Source: Klebsiella pneumoniae (lineage in GTDB: Bacteria; Desulfobacterota; Binatia; UBA12015). From it: DNA of 64,000 nt. The notes beneath the pieces are model-generated. The model ran no database searches and was not told the DNA's origin. It saw only the letters and a list, made by a program, of their open reading frames with translations. The translations under genes were made by a program, and so were the position numbers. Location of the stretch: the NCBI GenBank assembly GCA_945872365.1, contig CAMBZJ010000013.1, positions 1-64,000 of the forward strand. The letters run 5' to 3'. Position 1 is the stretch's first letter, and every line of letters begins with the position of its first letter. Of the stretch, positions 24,099 to 32,806 are shown piece by piece.

Positions 24099-26451
24099 AG
24101 CCGGAGCGAGACCCGCCCGAAGCCTTCGCCGACCGAAAGCACAGCACGAGTGCGAGCAGTCCCGCGGCCAACGAAACCGCGAGCCCGACCCGGTGGCTGC
24201 GCGGGACATAGCGCATGACCACATGGTGGGTGCCCGCCGCCAGGAATACACCGCGCACGAAGTGGTCGGCGCGCACGACCGGCACCTCGACTTCGTCGAC
24301 GGTCGCGCGCCAGCCCGGGTCGAATGCGTCGCCCACCACGACGAGTCCCGGGGTCGCCATCTCGGCCGCGAACTCGACCTCGTCGCCGCGGTACGAGACG
24401 AGCGTCGCCGTCCCCTGCATCTCCTGCGGCAGCCCCGGCGGCACGTCGGCCGTGGCCACGGCCACCGCCGACGCGGGATCCGCAGCGTTGCGCAGGTATT
24501 CGACCGCGTCACGCGACCGGGCGACCGCGACGATCGAATGGGCCACGCGGACCCGTGCCTGCGACCGATCGACCCGGAACACCCAGGCCTCGACCGCGGA
24601 TTGCGGTGCGCGCACGAGTTCGAGGCCCGGATACGCCGAGAGATCCTTCGGGCTCGTGACCCACCCGACTCCGAACCTGGCGAGCAGGCTTGCCAGGCGC
24701 TCGCGCGGCACACCCTCGACCAGAGCCATCAAGAGTTCGTCGTCGGTGAGGTTGACCGAGGCCGGCGCGTTCAAGTTCGCGACCCCCCAGTAGTTGGCGA
24801 CCTCCCAGAGCAGGAGTTCGCGTTCCTGCAGGAAGGATTCGGGAAAGGCCGACACCGGCTTGCGGCCGAGCGCATCACCGTAGATGCGCAGCGGTTCCGC
24901 GCCTCGCGACATGAGACCCAAGCTTGCCGGCGGCGTGCGCAGGGCCGACGCCGCCACCGTCGGCAGGAAGCCCGCGTTGATGCGAACAAGATCCGCGAGG
25001 GCGACCAGCGCGAACACGGCGGCGGCCGGGCGGGGGTGGCGCACGCCGCCGAGCGCCACCGCACCCAAGACGAGCGAAAGCGCGAGCGCGACGCGGAGAT
25101 CCGAGCGCATCAGGACGAAGGCGAGTTCCCCGCGGCCCGACAGCGCTAAGGCCGCCAGGCTCCCGACCACGGCGAGCGCGAAGGCGGCACGGGCGATGCG
25201 AAGGAACCGGCCCGGCTCGCGGAGCGCCGCGTCCAGCCCCGTCGCGGCGCAGCCGGCTAGGATGAAGTGCACGACCAGGAGCGCCTTCTCCGGGTAGCGC
25301 ACCGAGCGCAGCAGTGCTGCGTGACCGATCAGCCAGCGATAGCCCGGCACATGGCCGCCATACGCGAGCAGGAGAAAGGCGAGACCGCCGGCGAGCCACG
25401 GAAGCAACCGACGCCCGCCGCGCAACGCCGCCGCCGCGACGAGCACGGGCCCCATGTACAGCGTGAGGGCCCAGGGCGCGCGCACGAGTCCCGGCTCCCA
25501 GAGCGCCGCGGTCTCGTGGAATCCACCGTCGGTGCCGACGAAGTGGCGAGGCAGCAGGAAGGCGAGAAGGCCGGCGGGCGCGAGCGAGAGATCGGCCGCA
25601 ACCGACGGGTCGAGCCCCGCGATCCGCGAGGAGCGCAGGATGTACTCGGCGGCCGGTACCCACTGCACCGCAGCGAGCGCGCAGCCAAGCAGGTCGGCGA
25701 GCGCCACCGCCAAGGCGGCCTCCGCGACGCGCGGCCCCCCGCCCCGCCCGCGACGGTCGAGCGCCAAGACCAGGAACAGCAATTGCTCGAAGGCGAACAC
25801 CTCGGGCAGGCCTCCGAGCAGGGTGAGGGCGATCCCGAGCGCGACGGCGACCAGCGCCTTCGTCCCGCGGCGCTCGCACCAGCGGTCGAAGGCGAGCAGA
25901 GTCCACGGCAGCCAGGTCGCCGACTGCAGCGCGTTGATCATGTTGTCGCAGGACACGAGCATCCCGCCGAAGCCGAAGAGCAGGCCGCCGAAGGCGGCCG
26001 CCTCCCAGCCCAGGCGCCGCTGGCGCAGGAAGGCGGCGAAGCCCGTCGCCGCGAGAACATGGTGGAGTGCGACGGACACCGCGTGGCCGAGCGGAAACGG
26101 AAACGCCCGGGCGAGTCCGTTGACCGGGTAGAAGACGCCGGCGAGCGGATCGGCGGCGAGCGGCTTGCCGAGCACCTGGAAGGGCGTCCATAGCGGAGGA
26201 TAGCCCCAGGTCGACAGCAGGCGGACGACCCAGTCGAGGGCGAGGAGGATCGTGTACTGGTCGCGGAAGACGACGACCCGGCCGCGGAGCAACTCGTCCC
26301 GGTAGAAGAAGAGCGCGACCGCCGCGGCGAGCGCGGCGAAGCAGGCTGCCTGGCGGACGTCCCCGCGGTGGAGCGCCGGTGTGGCGCGCTCCTTTCGCCT
26401 CGCGCGATCCTCTCCCGGAGGTGCGAACTCAGCCACGGGCGACGCACGCAC
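24097..26451 (-). CDS. YfhO-family multi-pass membrane protein
   Basis: 784 residues with about a dozen TM helices in the first ~500 residues and a soluble C-terminal part ending in one more TM. The N-terminal loop RDQYTILLALDWVVRLLSTWGYPPLWTPFQVLGKPLAADPLAGVFYPVN is the acidic/WTP-type first loop of GT-C-like YfhO proteins. Later MINALQSATWLPWTLLAFDRW and LLRSVRYPEKALLVVHF fit the family. The C-terminal domain (VVVGDAFDPGWRATVDE, AGTHHVVMRYVP) is the typical YfhO tail. Members glycosylate lipoteichoic acid or unknown surface polymers; the function here is unproven. GTG 26451 is the chosen start but has a poor ribosome site. Confidence 0.82.
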   Translation of the reverse strand: MRASPVAEFAPPGEDRARRKERATPALHRGDVRQAACFAALAAAVALFFYRDELLRGRVVVFRDQYTILLALDWVVRLLSTWGYPPLWTPFQVLGKPLAADPLAGVFYPVNGLARAFPFPLGHAVSVALHHVLAATGFAAFLRQRRLGWEAAAFGGLLFGFGGMLVSCDNMINALQSATWLPWTLLAFDRWCERRGTKALVAVALGIALTLLGGLPEVFAFEQLLFLVLALDRRGRGGGPRVAEAALAVALADLLGCALAAVQWVPAAEYILRSSRIAGLDPSVAADLSLAPAGLLAFLLPRHFVGTDGGFHETAALWEPGLVRAPWALTLYMGPVLVAAAALRGGRRLLPWLAGGLAFLLLAYGGHVPGYRWLIGHAALLRSVRYPEKALLVVHFILAGCAATGLDAALREPGRFLRIARAAFALAVVGSLAALALSGRGELAFVLMRSDLRVALALSLVLGAVALGGVRHPRPAAAVFALVALADLVRINAGFLPTVAASALRTPPASLGLMSRGAEPLRIYGDALGRKPVSAFPESFLQERELLLWEVANYWGVANLNAPASVNLTDDELLMALVEGVPRERLASLLARFGVGWVTSPKDLSAYPGLELVRAPQSAVEAWVFRVDRSQARVRVAHSIVAVARSRDAVEYLRNAADPASAVAVATADVPPGLPQEMQGTATLVSYRGDEVEFAAEMATPGLVVVGDAFDPGWRATVDEVEVPVVRADHFVRGVFLAAGTHHVVMRYVPRSHRVGLAVSLAAGLLALVLCFRSAKASGGSRSG

Positions 26452-26520
26452 CGAGCACGTCGGCGATCCGGATGCGGCCCCCTTCCTCGCGCCGGGCCGC
26501 GACTCGGGGGCTGCGGCTGC

Positions 26521-27054
26521 TCAGGGCACTCCGGTGAGTTTCGCGACCAGCGTCACGACCCCGCCGCCCACGATGAGGAAGAACGGGTTGACCCGTGCCC
26601 GGCCGAGGATGGCGAGCACGGCCAGGCTGATCGCATAGGGCAGGAGCCCGTGCCCCTGCATCACCGTGCGTTCGATCGACATCGCCCCGGCGAGCATGAG
26701 CCCGATCGTGACCGGTCCGAGGCCGCGCGCGAGTGCTGCGCGCCGGGGGTCGTCGCGGAGGCGGTCCCAGGCGCGGCCGGCGAAGAAGGTCAACAACCCG
26801 GCCGGTGCGAAGAAGCCGATCAGCGCGAGCGCGGCTCCCGCCATGCCCGACACGTGGTAGCCGATGACGCTCACCATGAGCATGTTCGGACCCGGGGCCA
26901 ATTGCCCCAGGCTGTAGATCTGCCCGAACTGCTCGGCGGTGATCCAGGGCGCCGGGCCGACGGTGAAGGCCTTCATCTCCGGCAGGACCGCGGCACCGCC
27001 GCCGATGGCCAGCATCGAGAGCAGGGAGAACAAGCCAAGGATCTGCAGAAGCAT
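26521..27054 (-). CDS. chrA: Chromate transporter, C-terminal half protein
   Basis: 177-residue single-domain CHR protein, the second of a short-chain pair. It starts MLLQILGLFSLLSMLAIGGGAAVLPEM, then WITAEQFGQIYSLGQLAPGPNMLMVSVIGYHVSGMAGAALALIGFFAPAGLL, which carries the conserved LAPGPN motif, and ends in several helices. Two such half-proteins assemble into the equivalent of full-length ChrA, which exports chromate using the proton motive force. ATG 27054 overlaps the stop of the first half by one base (TGATG). Confidence 0.9.
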   Translation of the reverse strand: MLLQILGLFSLLSMLAIGGGAAVLPEMKAFTVGPAPWITAEQFGQIYSLGQLAPGPNMLMVSVIGYHVSGMAGAALALIGFFAPAGLLTFFAGRAWDRLRDDPRRAALARGLGPVTIGLMLAGAMSIERTVMQGHGLLPYAISLAVLAILGRARVNPFFLIVGGGVVTLVAKLTGVP

Positions 27055-27686
27055 CAGCGGCCATCCACGTCGCGAGCGGAGTCGTGTCGACCGGCGGGCT
27101 CCTCGGTGACGGCGACCGCCGGGCGGGCAGCGTTGCCAACCGGCCGGTACCACCAGACCGCGAACGGCGCGACCGTCGACAATACCGCGAGAAGCGGTAG
27201 GTGCAGAACGGCGACCGCCGCGAAGGTCGCCAGCACGATTCCCACGTCGAAGGCGTCGCGCACGACCGGTTGCGCGAGCCTCCACGTGGTCTGCAGGAGC
27301 AGTCCCACCGCGGCCGAGCCGACGCCGAGCAGGACCGTGGAGAAGTCCCAGCCCTTCGAGTGCTCCGCGACGAGGATGCCGAGGGCCATGACCACGATGG
27401 TGCCCGGCAGCATCATGCCCAGACAGGCGACGAACGCGCCCGCGGAACCGCGCAGTCGCTCACCGACGTAGACGCTCATGTTCGTCGCGTTCAGGCCCGG
27501 CAGGATCTGGCTGAGTTCGAGCCCCTGGATGAAGGTCTCGTCGTCTAGCCACTTTTCACGTACGACGAGGGCTTCGCGCAGGTAGGCGACCACGCCGCCG
27601 CCGAAACTCGTCGCACCGAGCAACAGGAAGGCGCGGAAGATGCGGCCCAAGCCGATCTCCGGCGTCCTCGACTCGTCCTCACTCAT
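27054..27686 (-). CDS. chrA: Chromate transporter, N-terminal half protein
   Basis: 210-residue CHR-domain protein. It has the N-terminal FLLLGATSFGGGVVAYLREALVVREKWLDDETFIQGLELSQILPGLNATNMSVYVGERLRG, with the diagnostic SFGGG and QILPGLNATN motifs, plus five further helices and a short polar tail. It is co-encoded with the second half. Its ATG at 27686 lies inside the last codons of the upstream CYTH-like gene (8-nt overlap), so the three genes are translationally linked. No chromate-responsive regulator gene such as chrB is visible nearby. Confidence 0.9.
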   Translation of the reverse strand: MSEDESRTPEIGLGRIFRAFLLLGATSFGGGVVAYLREALVVREKWLDDETFIQGLELSQILPGLNATNMSVYVGERLRGSAGAFVACLGMMLPGTIVVMALGILVAEHSKGWDFSTVLLGVGSAAVGLLLQTTWRLAQPVVRDAFDVGIVLATFAAVAVLHLPLLAVLSTVAPFAVWWYRPVGNAARPAVAVTEEPAGRHDSARDVDGR

Positions 27687-28983
27687 CGTGGATCTTGCGA
27701 CCGGAGAGGCCGTAGTAGAGCCAGGTCTTCGTGTTCCCGAGTTCGACCCATGCACCGGTCTCGCGCTGCAGGATCCTGTACAACCGCTCGGAGCGCAGCT
27801 TGGGGACCGGGTTCAGCCGGCCGTAGTGGCGGAAGTGGGTCTCGTAGGCGAACTCGCCGATGAGGATCTGCCCGGTCGCCGCGTTGCGCCAGATCGCCAT
27901 GTCGACCTTGGCGGTCTTCGCGCCGCGGAAGCCCAACTCGCCGAGGTCGTAGAGCACCTCCTCGACCGGCGTCTCGATCGCGGGCGCGATCCTCGTCTCG
28001 GGCGGGATCGAGAGCACGCCGAGGATCGGGAAGATGCGCAGGCAATCGCCGAATGTCGCGGGCAGCGGCCCCTCGTAGTTCTTCAACTGACAGGTATGGG
28101 AGAAGATGCTGCGCATGCCGCCGAGCGCACTCGACACGAGCAGGATCTCCTCCTTGAACTTGACCTGTCCGCCGTAGTCGGCCGCGGCCTTCAGGTCGAC
28201 GCCGAGGGCGCGGCCGATGTCCGAGTCGCGGAACTTCAGCGTCAACTCGCAACGCGCCGCCAGCCCCGCCGGGCCGACCTCGCGCCGCACGCGGAGCATG
28301 AAGGCGTTGCGGTAGAGGTCGAAGTCCGGCGTGTCGAGGAAGACGATCTCGCGCAGCCGCGGCCTGGCCTCCGTCCGGTTGCGGCGTACGCTCAGGAGCA
28401 ATTGCCCCGCCACCCTGCGCGCGAGCCTCCAGTAGTCGGCGACGTCGCGCGCGACGTCTGCGGAGAAGTCCTCCGCCTTGAGCAGAATCTTGAACTCGCG
28501 GTAGTGGATCGACTCGTAGGCTTCGTGGAGATCGACGTGGCGGTGGCGGCCGCGCGCCATCTGCCGCTCGACCTCCGAGGCTCCGTGCACACCGACGGTC
28601 GACTGGCGCCGCTCGTGCGCGGCGACCGAGATGGCGCCGTCGCCAGCGTCGGCGGCCGCAAGGGCGGCCGCCCCGACGGCGGCGGTCGCCTCGCGGAAAG
28701 CCTCGGCGGTATCCGTCGCGGCCGAAGCCCGACGCGGCGCCTTGCGCGCCGTCGCCGACCTGACAGCACCGTCGCGACGAGCCGAGGACGTCCCGTCGGC
28801 CTTCGCCTTCCCCTGCGCGACCGCCTCCTTCTTCGCGGCCTTTTCCGTCTTCTTCCGCTTCTTCTTCTCCTTGCGGCTCTCGTCCGGAGCCGGGGCCTCG
28901 ACCTCGGGGGCGAGCGAGGTCACCTCCTCGGCCGACCGCTTCTGCTTCTTGCCGTGCTTCTTGCCCTTGTCGTGCTTGCCCAC
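27679..28983 (-). CDS. VTC/CYTH-like tunnel-domain protein with basic N-terminal tail
   Basis: 434 residues from a GTG with GGAGG upstream. Residues 1-~130 are an extremely Lys/Arg/Ala-rich tail (KHDKGKKHGKKQKR, KEKKKRKKTEKAAKKEA), like a histone-H1 or nucleic-acid/polyphosphate-binding extension. The rest has hallmarks of a triphosphate-tunnel fold: YREFKILLKAEDF, VFLDTPDFDLYRNAFMLRVRRE, CELTLKFRDSD, VKFKEEIL, TAKVDMAIWRN and GEFAYETHF, alternating charged strands as in VTC4/CYTH polyphosphate or triphosphate enzymes. I do not recognise an exact family. The 8-nt overlap with the chromate transporter pair suggests a shared stress role, which is inference. Confidence 0.6.
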   Translation of the reverse strand: MGKHDKGKKHGKKQKRSAEEVTSLAPEVEAPAPDESRKEKKKRKKTEKAAKKEAVAQGKAKADGTSSARRDGAVRSATARKAPRRASAATDTAEAFREATAAVGAAALAAADAGDGAISVAAHERRQSTVGVHGASEVERQMARGRHRHVDLHEAYESIHYREFKILLKAEDFSADVARDVADYWRLARRVAGQLLLSVRRNRTEARPRLREIVFLDTPDFDLYRNAFMLRVRREVGPAGLAARCELTLKFRDSDIGRALGVDLKAAADYGGQVKFKEEILLVSSALGGMRSIFSHTCQLKNYEGPLPATFGDCLRIFPILGVLSIPPETRIAPAIETPVEEVLYDLGELGFRGAKTAKVDMAIWRNAATGQILIGEFAYETHFRHYGRLNPVPKLRSERLYRILQRETGAWVELGNTKTWLYYGLSGRKIHDE

Positions 28984-29044
28984 GCGAGTCCTCCCGTGCC
29001 CCTTCTGTGCCGCAGCGCCCCGCGCGACACAACCCGCGGTCCCG

Positions 29045-30253
29045 TCAGGACGCGATCCCGTGCCGGAACCTGCGGAGCCCGCGCGCGAACACGGCGAATC
29101 CGGCCGCCGAGAGCGTGCAGGCGAGCCCTCCGACGACGACCGAGGTCTGGACGCCGACGAGTCGACCGAGCCAGCCGGCCTCGAGTTCCCCGAGCTGCGG
29201 TCCGCCCATGAAGAAGATCATGCTCACCCCGGTCATGCGGCCACGCAATTCGTCGGGCGTCAGCAATTGCCGCAGGGTCTGCCGCACGACCGTGCTCACG
29301 CCGTCGGCAGCACCGGCGAGCGCAAGACAGCCGAGAGCCATCGGGAAGGAGCGCGAGGCGCCGAAACCGGCCGTCGCCAGTCCGTAGAGAGCGATGCTCC
29401 AGAGTACGGTCGCACCCGCCAGCGGCGGTGCTCCGCGCAGGGAGATCACGGCGGCGACCAGCGCCGACCCGACCGCGGGCGCAGCGAACAGCAAGCCCAG
29501 CCCGCGCGGCCCGACCCGCAGCACCTGGTCGGCGAAGATCGGCATCAGCATCATGGCACCCGCGAAGAACGTACCGAGGAAGTCGGCAAGCATGAGCGAC
29601 AGCAGGATCGGCGTGCGGCGCAGGAACCGGAAGCCCTCGAAGAGCGACTCGAGGCCGGGAGACGCATCGGGCGCGGCCGCCCCGCGGCTGCGAATCGCGA
29701 GCAGTGCGGCGATGACGGCGAGAAAGGAGATCGCGTCGACCAGGTAGACGACCGAGGGCCCCGCGGCCGCGAGGGCGAATCCCCCGAGGCTCGGTCCGAG
29801 GACGGTCGCGAGCTGCCAGCTCGTGACACCGAGACCGAGCGCGCGCGGAAGCAGTTCCACCGGTACCAGGCTCGGGATCATCGCCTGCCGCGCGGGATTG
29901 GCCACGGCGACCGAGGCCCCGAGGAGCATGCTGAAGCCGTAGAGGATCGGCAGCGTCACCCGGTCGGCCGACGAGAGCGCGAACAGGCCGAAAGAGCCGG
30001 CCATCTGGACGACCGTCGCGCCGAGCAGCAGCCGGCGGCGGTCCACGACGTCGGCGAAGACGCCGCCGGCGAGCCCGAAGAGGATCACCGGCAGCACGCG
30101 TGCGAGGCCGAGTCCGCCGAGCGCGAGCGGGTCGTTGGTCAGGCGGTACACCTGCCAGGCGACGGCCACGATCTGCATCTGGCTGCCGATCTGGCTCACG
30201 AAGAAGCCGGCCCACAGCAGTGCGAAGTCGCGATGGCGGAGCGGCGACTCCAC
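29045..30253 (-). CDS. MFS exporter (EntS-like)
   Basis: 402-residue, 12-TM major facilitator protein. The N-terminal FALLWAGFFVSQIGSQMQIVAVAWQVYRLTNDPLALGGLGLARVLPVILFGLAGGVFADVVDRRRLLL carries the loop 2-3 G-x3-D-x2-DRRR motif of drug/siderophore exporters, and LGLGVTSWQLATVLGPSLGGFAL is the TM5 motif C. TPDELRGRMTGVSMIFFMGG near the end is typical of the EntS-like branch. The natural substrate cannot be named. GTG 30253 is the likely start, 13 nt from the lipoprotein gene stop, so the two form one unit with the lipoprotein gene upstream. Confidence 0.87.
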   Translation of the reverse strand: MESPLRHRDFALLWAGFFVSQIGSQMQIVAVAWQVYRLTNDPLALGGLGLARVLPVILFGLAGGVFADVVDRRRLLLGATVVQMAGSFGLFALSSADRVTLPILYGFSMLLGASVAVANPARQAMIPSLVPVELLPRALGLGVTSWQLATVLGPSLGGFALAAAGPSVVYLVDAISFLAVIAALLAIRSRGAAAPDASPGLESLFEGFRFLRRTPILLSLMLADFLGTFFAGAMMLMPIFADQVLRVGPRGLGLLFAAPAVGSALVAAVISLRGAPPLAGATVLWSIALYGLATAGFGASRSFPMALGCLALAGAADGVSTVVRQTLRQLLTPDELRGRMTGVSMIFFMGGPQLGELEAGWLGRLVGVQTSVVVGGLACTLSAAGFAVFARGLRRFRHGIAS

Positions 30254-30266
30254 GCAACGGCGTCGG

Positions 30267-30563
30267 CTAGCGTCCGCTGGGCGTGGCCGCCTGCGGAATA
30301 CCCATGTTGCCGGAACGACAGGGCGTGCCGCTCTCCCCGTTCATCGGGCAGGAAGCAGCAGCGCCCTGCGCCGTCGCGTCCTCCATCGGGCAGGGCGCGC
30401 CCGCCGAGTGGCACGGAGCCGCGTTCCCCAGCGCTGCCGCGGCGGCCTGGCAGGGCATCCCGGGGTGATTGCACGGAGCCGACGGCGACGCCGTCCTCTG
30501 CGCCGAGCAGGCCCCGAGAGAGAGTGCGACCAGGATCGCCGCGAGCAGACCGATGCGCTTCAT
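30267..30563 (-). CDS. Cys/Met/His-rich small lipoprotein, putative metal binder
   Basis: 98 residues from ATG 30563, with GGAGGG 7 nt upstream. The lipobox LSLGAC predicts an acylated Cys at residue 19. The mature part has paired-Cys modules: CNHPGMPC, PCHSAGAPCPMED, SCPMNGESGTPC. The CPM and H-P-G-M-P-C strings echo the CPM/HP elements of heavy-metal-binding domains, so a copper- or silver-binding envelope protein is a reasonable guess. Family unknown to me. An MFS exporter lies directly downstream (13 nt), and CusCBA is in the same window. Confidence 0.7.
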   Translation of the reverse strand: MKRIGLLAAILVALSLGACSAQRTASPSAPCNHPGMPCQAAAAALGNAAPCHSAGAPCPMEDATAQGAAASCPMNGESGTPCRSGNMGIPQAATPSGR

Positions 30564-30606
30564 CCCGAAACCCTCCCGCGGCTCCGACGGGAGCCTCGAC
30601 CGGTCC

Positions 30607-31125
30607 CTACCGGGCCGCGTCCGGCGCCGCCACGCCGCCGACGTCGGCCCCGTCGAGCCGAAGCCCGCGGACCCTGACCGAGCCGGTGCGATCGACGCCG
30701 ATCACGGCGCGGGCGGCACCGTGCGCCATGGCCTCCGAGAGCCGGCGCTCGAGCGCCGCGGCCTCGGCTTCCGGCACGTAGAAGCGCAGCGGAGCGACGG
30801 CGAGCAGGGCGCGCAGCACGCCGTCGCAGCCCGCGGTCGCCGAACAGGCGACACGGGTCGCCCGAGGCGGCGTGGCGGGGGCGACGGAACCGAGACACAG
30901 GCAGCACTCGGGATCCTCGTTCGCGCACGCGACCGCGGGCTCGTCCTCGGCGATGCGCAGCCGGAACTGCAGGTAGCGACCGCGCAGGAGATCGCGCGGG
31001 TCGTAGCCCTCGATGTCGAACACGAAGTCCCGTGAGCGGGCCGCACGGCGTTCCGCGCCGACGATCGCGACGAGCAGCGCGAGCAGCGGCAGCGCGACCG
31101 CGAACCAGACGCGACTACGCGACAA
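30607..31125 (-). CDS. GDYXXLXY-domain membrane-anchored protein
   Basis: 172 residues. One N-terminal TM (WFAVALPLLALLVAIVGAERR) is followed by the family signature region FVFDIEGYDPRDLLRGRYLQFRLRI, then an unusual CANEDPECCLCLGS insert with several Cys, and FYVPEAEAAALERRL. GDYXXLXY proteins are almost always encoded next to DUF2157 membrane proteins, as here, and their role is unknown. The probable start is TTG 31125, overlapping the DUF2157 gene end by 11 nt. Confidence 0.8.
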   Translation of the reverse strand: MSRSRVWFAVALPLLALLVAIVGAERRAARSRDFVFDIEGYDPRDLLRGRYLQFRLRIAEDEPAVACANEDPECCLCLGSVAPATPPRATRVACSATAGCDGVLRALLAVAPLRFYVPEAEAAALERRLSEAMAHGAARAVIGVDRTGSVRVRGLRLDGADVGGVAAPDAAR

Positions 31126-32272
31126 CGCCGTCGCCTCCCTCTCCGGCGACGGAACCGACCTGGCGGCGCCAGAGCCAGACCAGAAGCAGCGTCAGCAGAC
31201 CCCCGGCGAGCAGGCCGAGCCCCGTGCTCATGAGCGAACCGAACACCTCGAAGTAGACGAACAGGATGCGGAGGCCGAGTGCGGCCGTGAGCGAACGGAA
31301 CAGCGGGATCTGCCCGCCCGCGACGCTCGCCCAGGCGAGCGCGGCGAGAAAGGCAATCTGCGCGAGCGCACCCACCCAGGGCGTCGCCGGACGCTGCCAG
31401 GCCTGGGCCAGGGCGAGCGCGACCCAGGCGATTGCGAGTGCCAGCGCCACGCCGTTGCGCTGGCCCGACGGCCACTGCGGATACCGACGGCGGAGCAGCA
31501 CGACCAGCGCCACGACGACCAGGCCGACCCCGGCGAGTCCCCAGGTGAGCGAGGGCGCAGCACCACGCGCCTGGTACCAGGCGAAGCAGGCGACGAAACC
31601 CGCCGCGACGAAACCGCGCCAGCCGATCGCCTCCGCCGCCTTGGCGTGCTCCGGGTGCTCGCGCGAGAACCAGGGCGAGCGCCCGAGGATGATCCACGGG
31701 AGCGGCGCGGACGCGAGAAGGACCACCACGAGGTTCCGGGCGACCTCCGCGGGAACCCGCGCGTACAGCGAGGAGAAGAGCGCTTCGTATCCCGACGCCT
31801 GCGCCGCGAGCCAGCCGAATGCGGCCAAGCCGACGACCGGGCGGCTCCGCGCGAGAAGCATGAGCGGCATGGTCGTCGCCGCCCACCCGAGAAGCGCCCG
31901 GTGGAGCGGCGTGGCGAGTTGGTAGACCTGGCCGACCAGTCCGATCGACGCGAGCGCGAAGCCCCAGAACAAGGTCACCAGCGTCTCGGTCGCGAGAAAC
32001 TCGCCGCGCAGCGCGGCCCGTGCAGTCGCGATCGCCAGCGCGGCCCCGATCGCGAGGTCGCAACCGAGCTTCAACCGTCCCGGGATCGCGCCCCAGTTCG
32101 CGGCGACGATCGAGACCAGGCCGAGTGCGGCCGTCCCCGCTCCGATCGCCGCGAGGATCGAGAAGACGGCGGGCGCGCGACGCGCCCGCTCGTAGGAAGC
32201 GATTCGACCGGCCGTGTCGTCGTCGATCAGGCCTTCGGACCGCCAGAGCGCGAGCCGGCGCTCGACGTTCAC
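31115..32272 (-). CDS. DUF2157 multi-pass membrane protein
   Basis: 385 residues. The N-terminal cytoplasmic helix LALWRSEGLIDDDTAGRIASYER is the DUF2157 hallmark, followed by about ten TM helices (FSILAAIGAGTAALGLVSIVAANWG, TLVTLFWGFALASIGLVGQVYQLATPLHRALLGWAA). Start GTG 32272. It pairs with the GDYXXLXY gene as in many Proteobacteria and Bacteroidota. Function is unknown; a membrane stress or envelope role is often suggested but not shown by this sequence. Confidence 0.85.
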   Translation of the reverse strand: MNVERRLALWRSEGLIDDDTAGRIASYERARRAPAVFSILAAIGAGTAALGLVSIVAANWGAIPGRLKLGCDLAIGAALAIATARAALRGEFLATETLVTLFWGFALASIGLVGQVYQLATPLHRALLGWAATTMPLMLLARSRPVVGLAAFGWLAAQASGYEALFSSLYARVPAEVARNLVVVLLASAPLPWIILGRSPWFSREHPEHAKAAEAIGWRGFVAAGFVACFAWYQARGAAPSLTWGLAGVGLVVVALVVLLRRRYPQWPSGQRNGVALALAIAWVALALAQAWQRPATPWVGALAQIAFLAALAWASVAGGQIPLFRSLTAALGLRILFVYFEVFGSLMSTGLGLLAGGLLTLLLVWLWRRQVGSVAGEGGDGVVA

Positions 32273-32347
32273 GGCGCGTATCCGGAGCCGCCCATGGGGC
32301 GGCTCAGGCGGCCTCGGGCCCGCGCGTCCCCATCGGCGCGATCCCGA

Positions 32348-32683
32348 TCACTTCGCGGCCTGCCATGCAGCCCCGTGGAGGATCGGCGGCCAGGTGAACT
32401 CCTCGTCGCCCTCCTTCCACCCCACCTTGCCGGTCACGGTGAGTTCGCTGTCGCGCGTCGGGGCCGGCCCCTTGCCAAGGACCACGAGGCGATGCTCGCC
32501 GTCGGTCAGCGTCCAGCTCGACTCGCCCGCGAAACCGAGCGCGGGGTCGGCGACCCGCCCGGTGACCGTCACCTGCTGTCCGTCGAGGGACTCCGCGTTG
32601 GCGAACACGTCGGCGATGGTCGTCGCGGAGGCCGGCGCTGTGAGCGCCAGCAGCGCGATCACGGTGGCAAGTCGTCGACGCAT
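32348..32683 (-). CDS. Periplasmic OB-fold protein
   Basis: 111 residues from ATG 32683, with GGGGAGGA six bases upstream. The signal peptide MRRRLATVIALLALTAPASA is followed by a compact OB-type barrel: ANAESLDGQQVTVTGRVADPALGF, SSWTLTDGEHRLVVLGKGP, DSELTVTGKVGWKEGDEEF. It resembles periplasmic tRNA_anti/BOF-like OB proteins. The ligand is unknown. It sits 75 nt before the DUF2157 gene on the same strand and may lead that operon. Confidence 0.75.
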   Translation of the reverse strand: MRRRLATVIALLALTAPASATTIADVFANAESLDGQQVTVTGRVADPALGFAGESSWTLTDGEHRLVVLGKGPAPTRDSELTVTGKVGWKEGDEEFTWPPILHGAAWQAAK

Positions 32684-32806
32684 GGTGGATCCTCCCCGGC
32701 CGACCCATAGACCCACCGGGGGAGGCCGCGCAATCCCGGCCCGCGACCGGTCGGGCCGTTGACCCGCAGCGCGGACCGGGATAGCCGCGAACCGGAGGTT
32801 CCCCCC

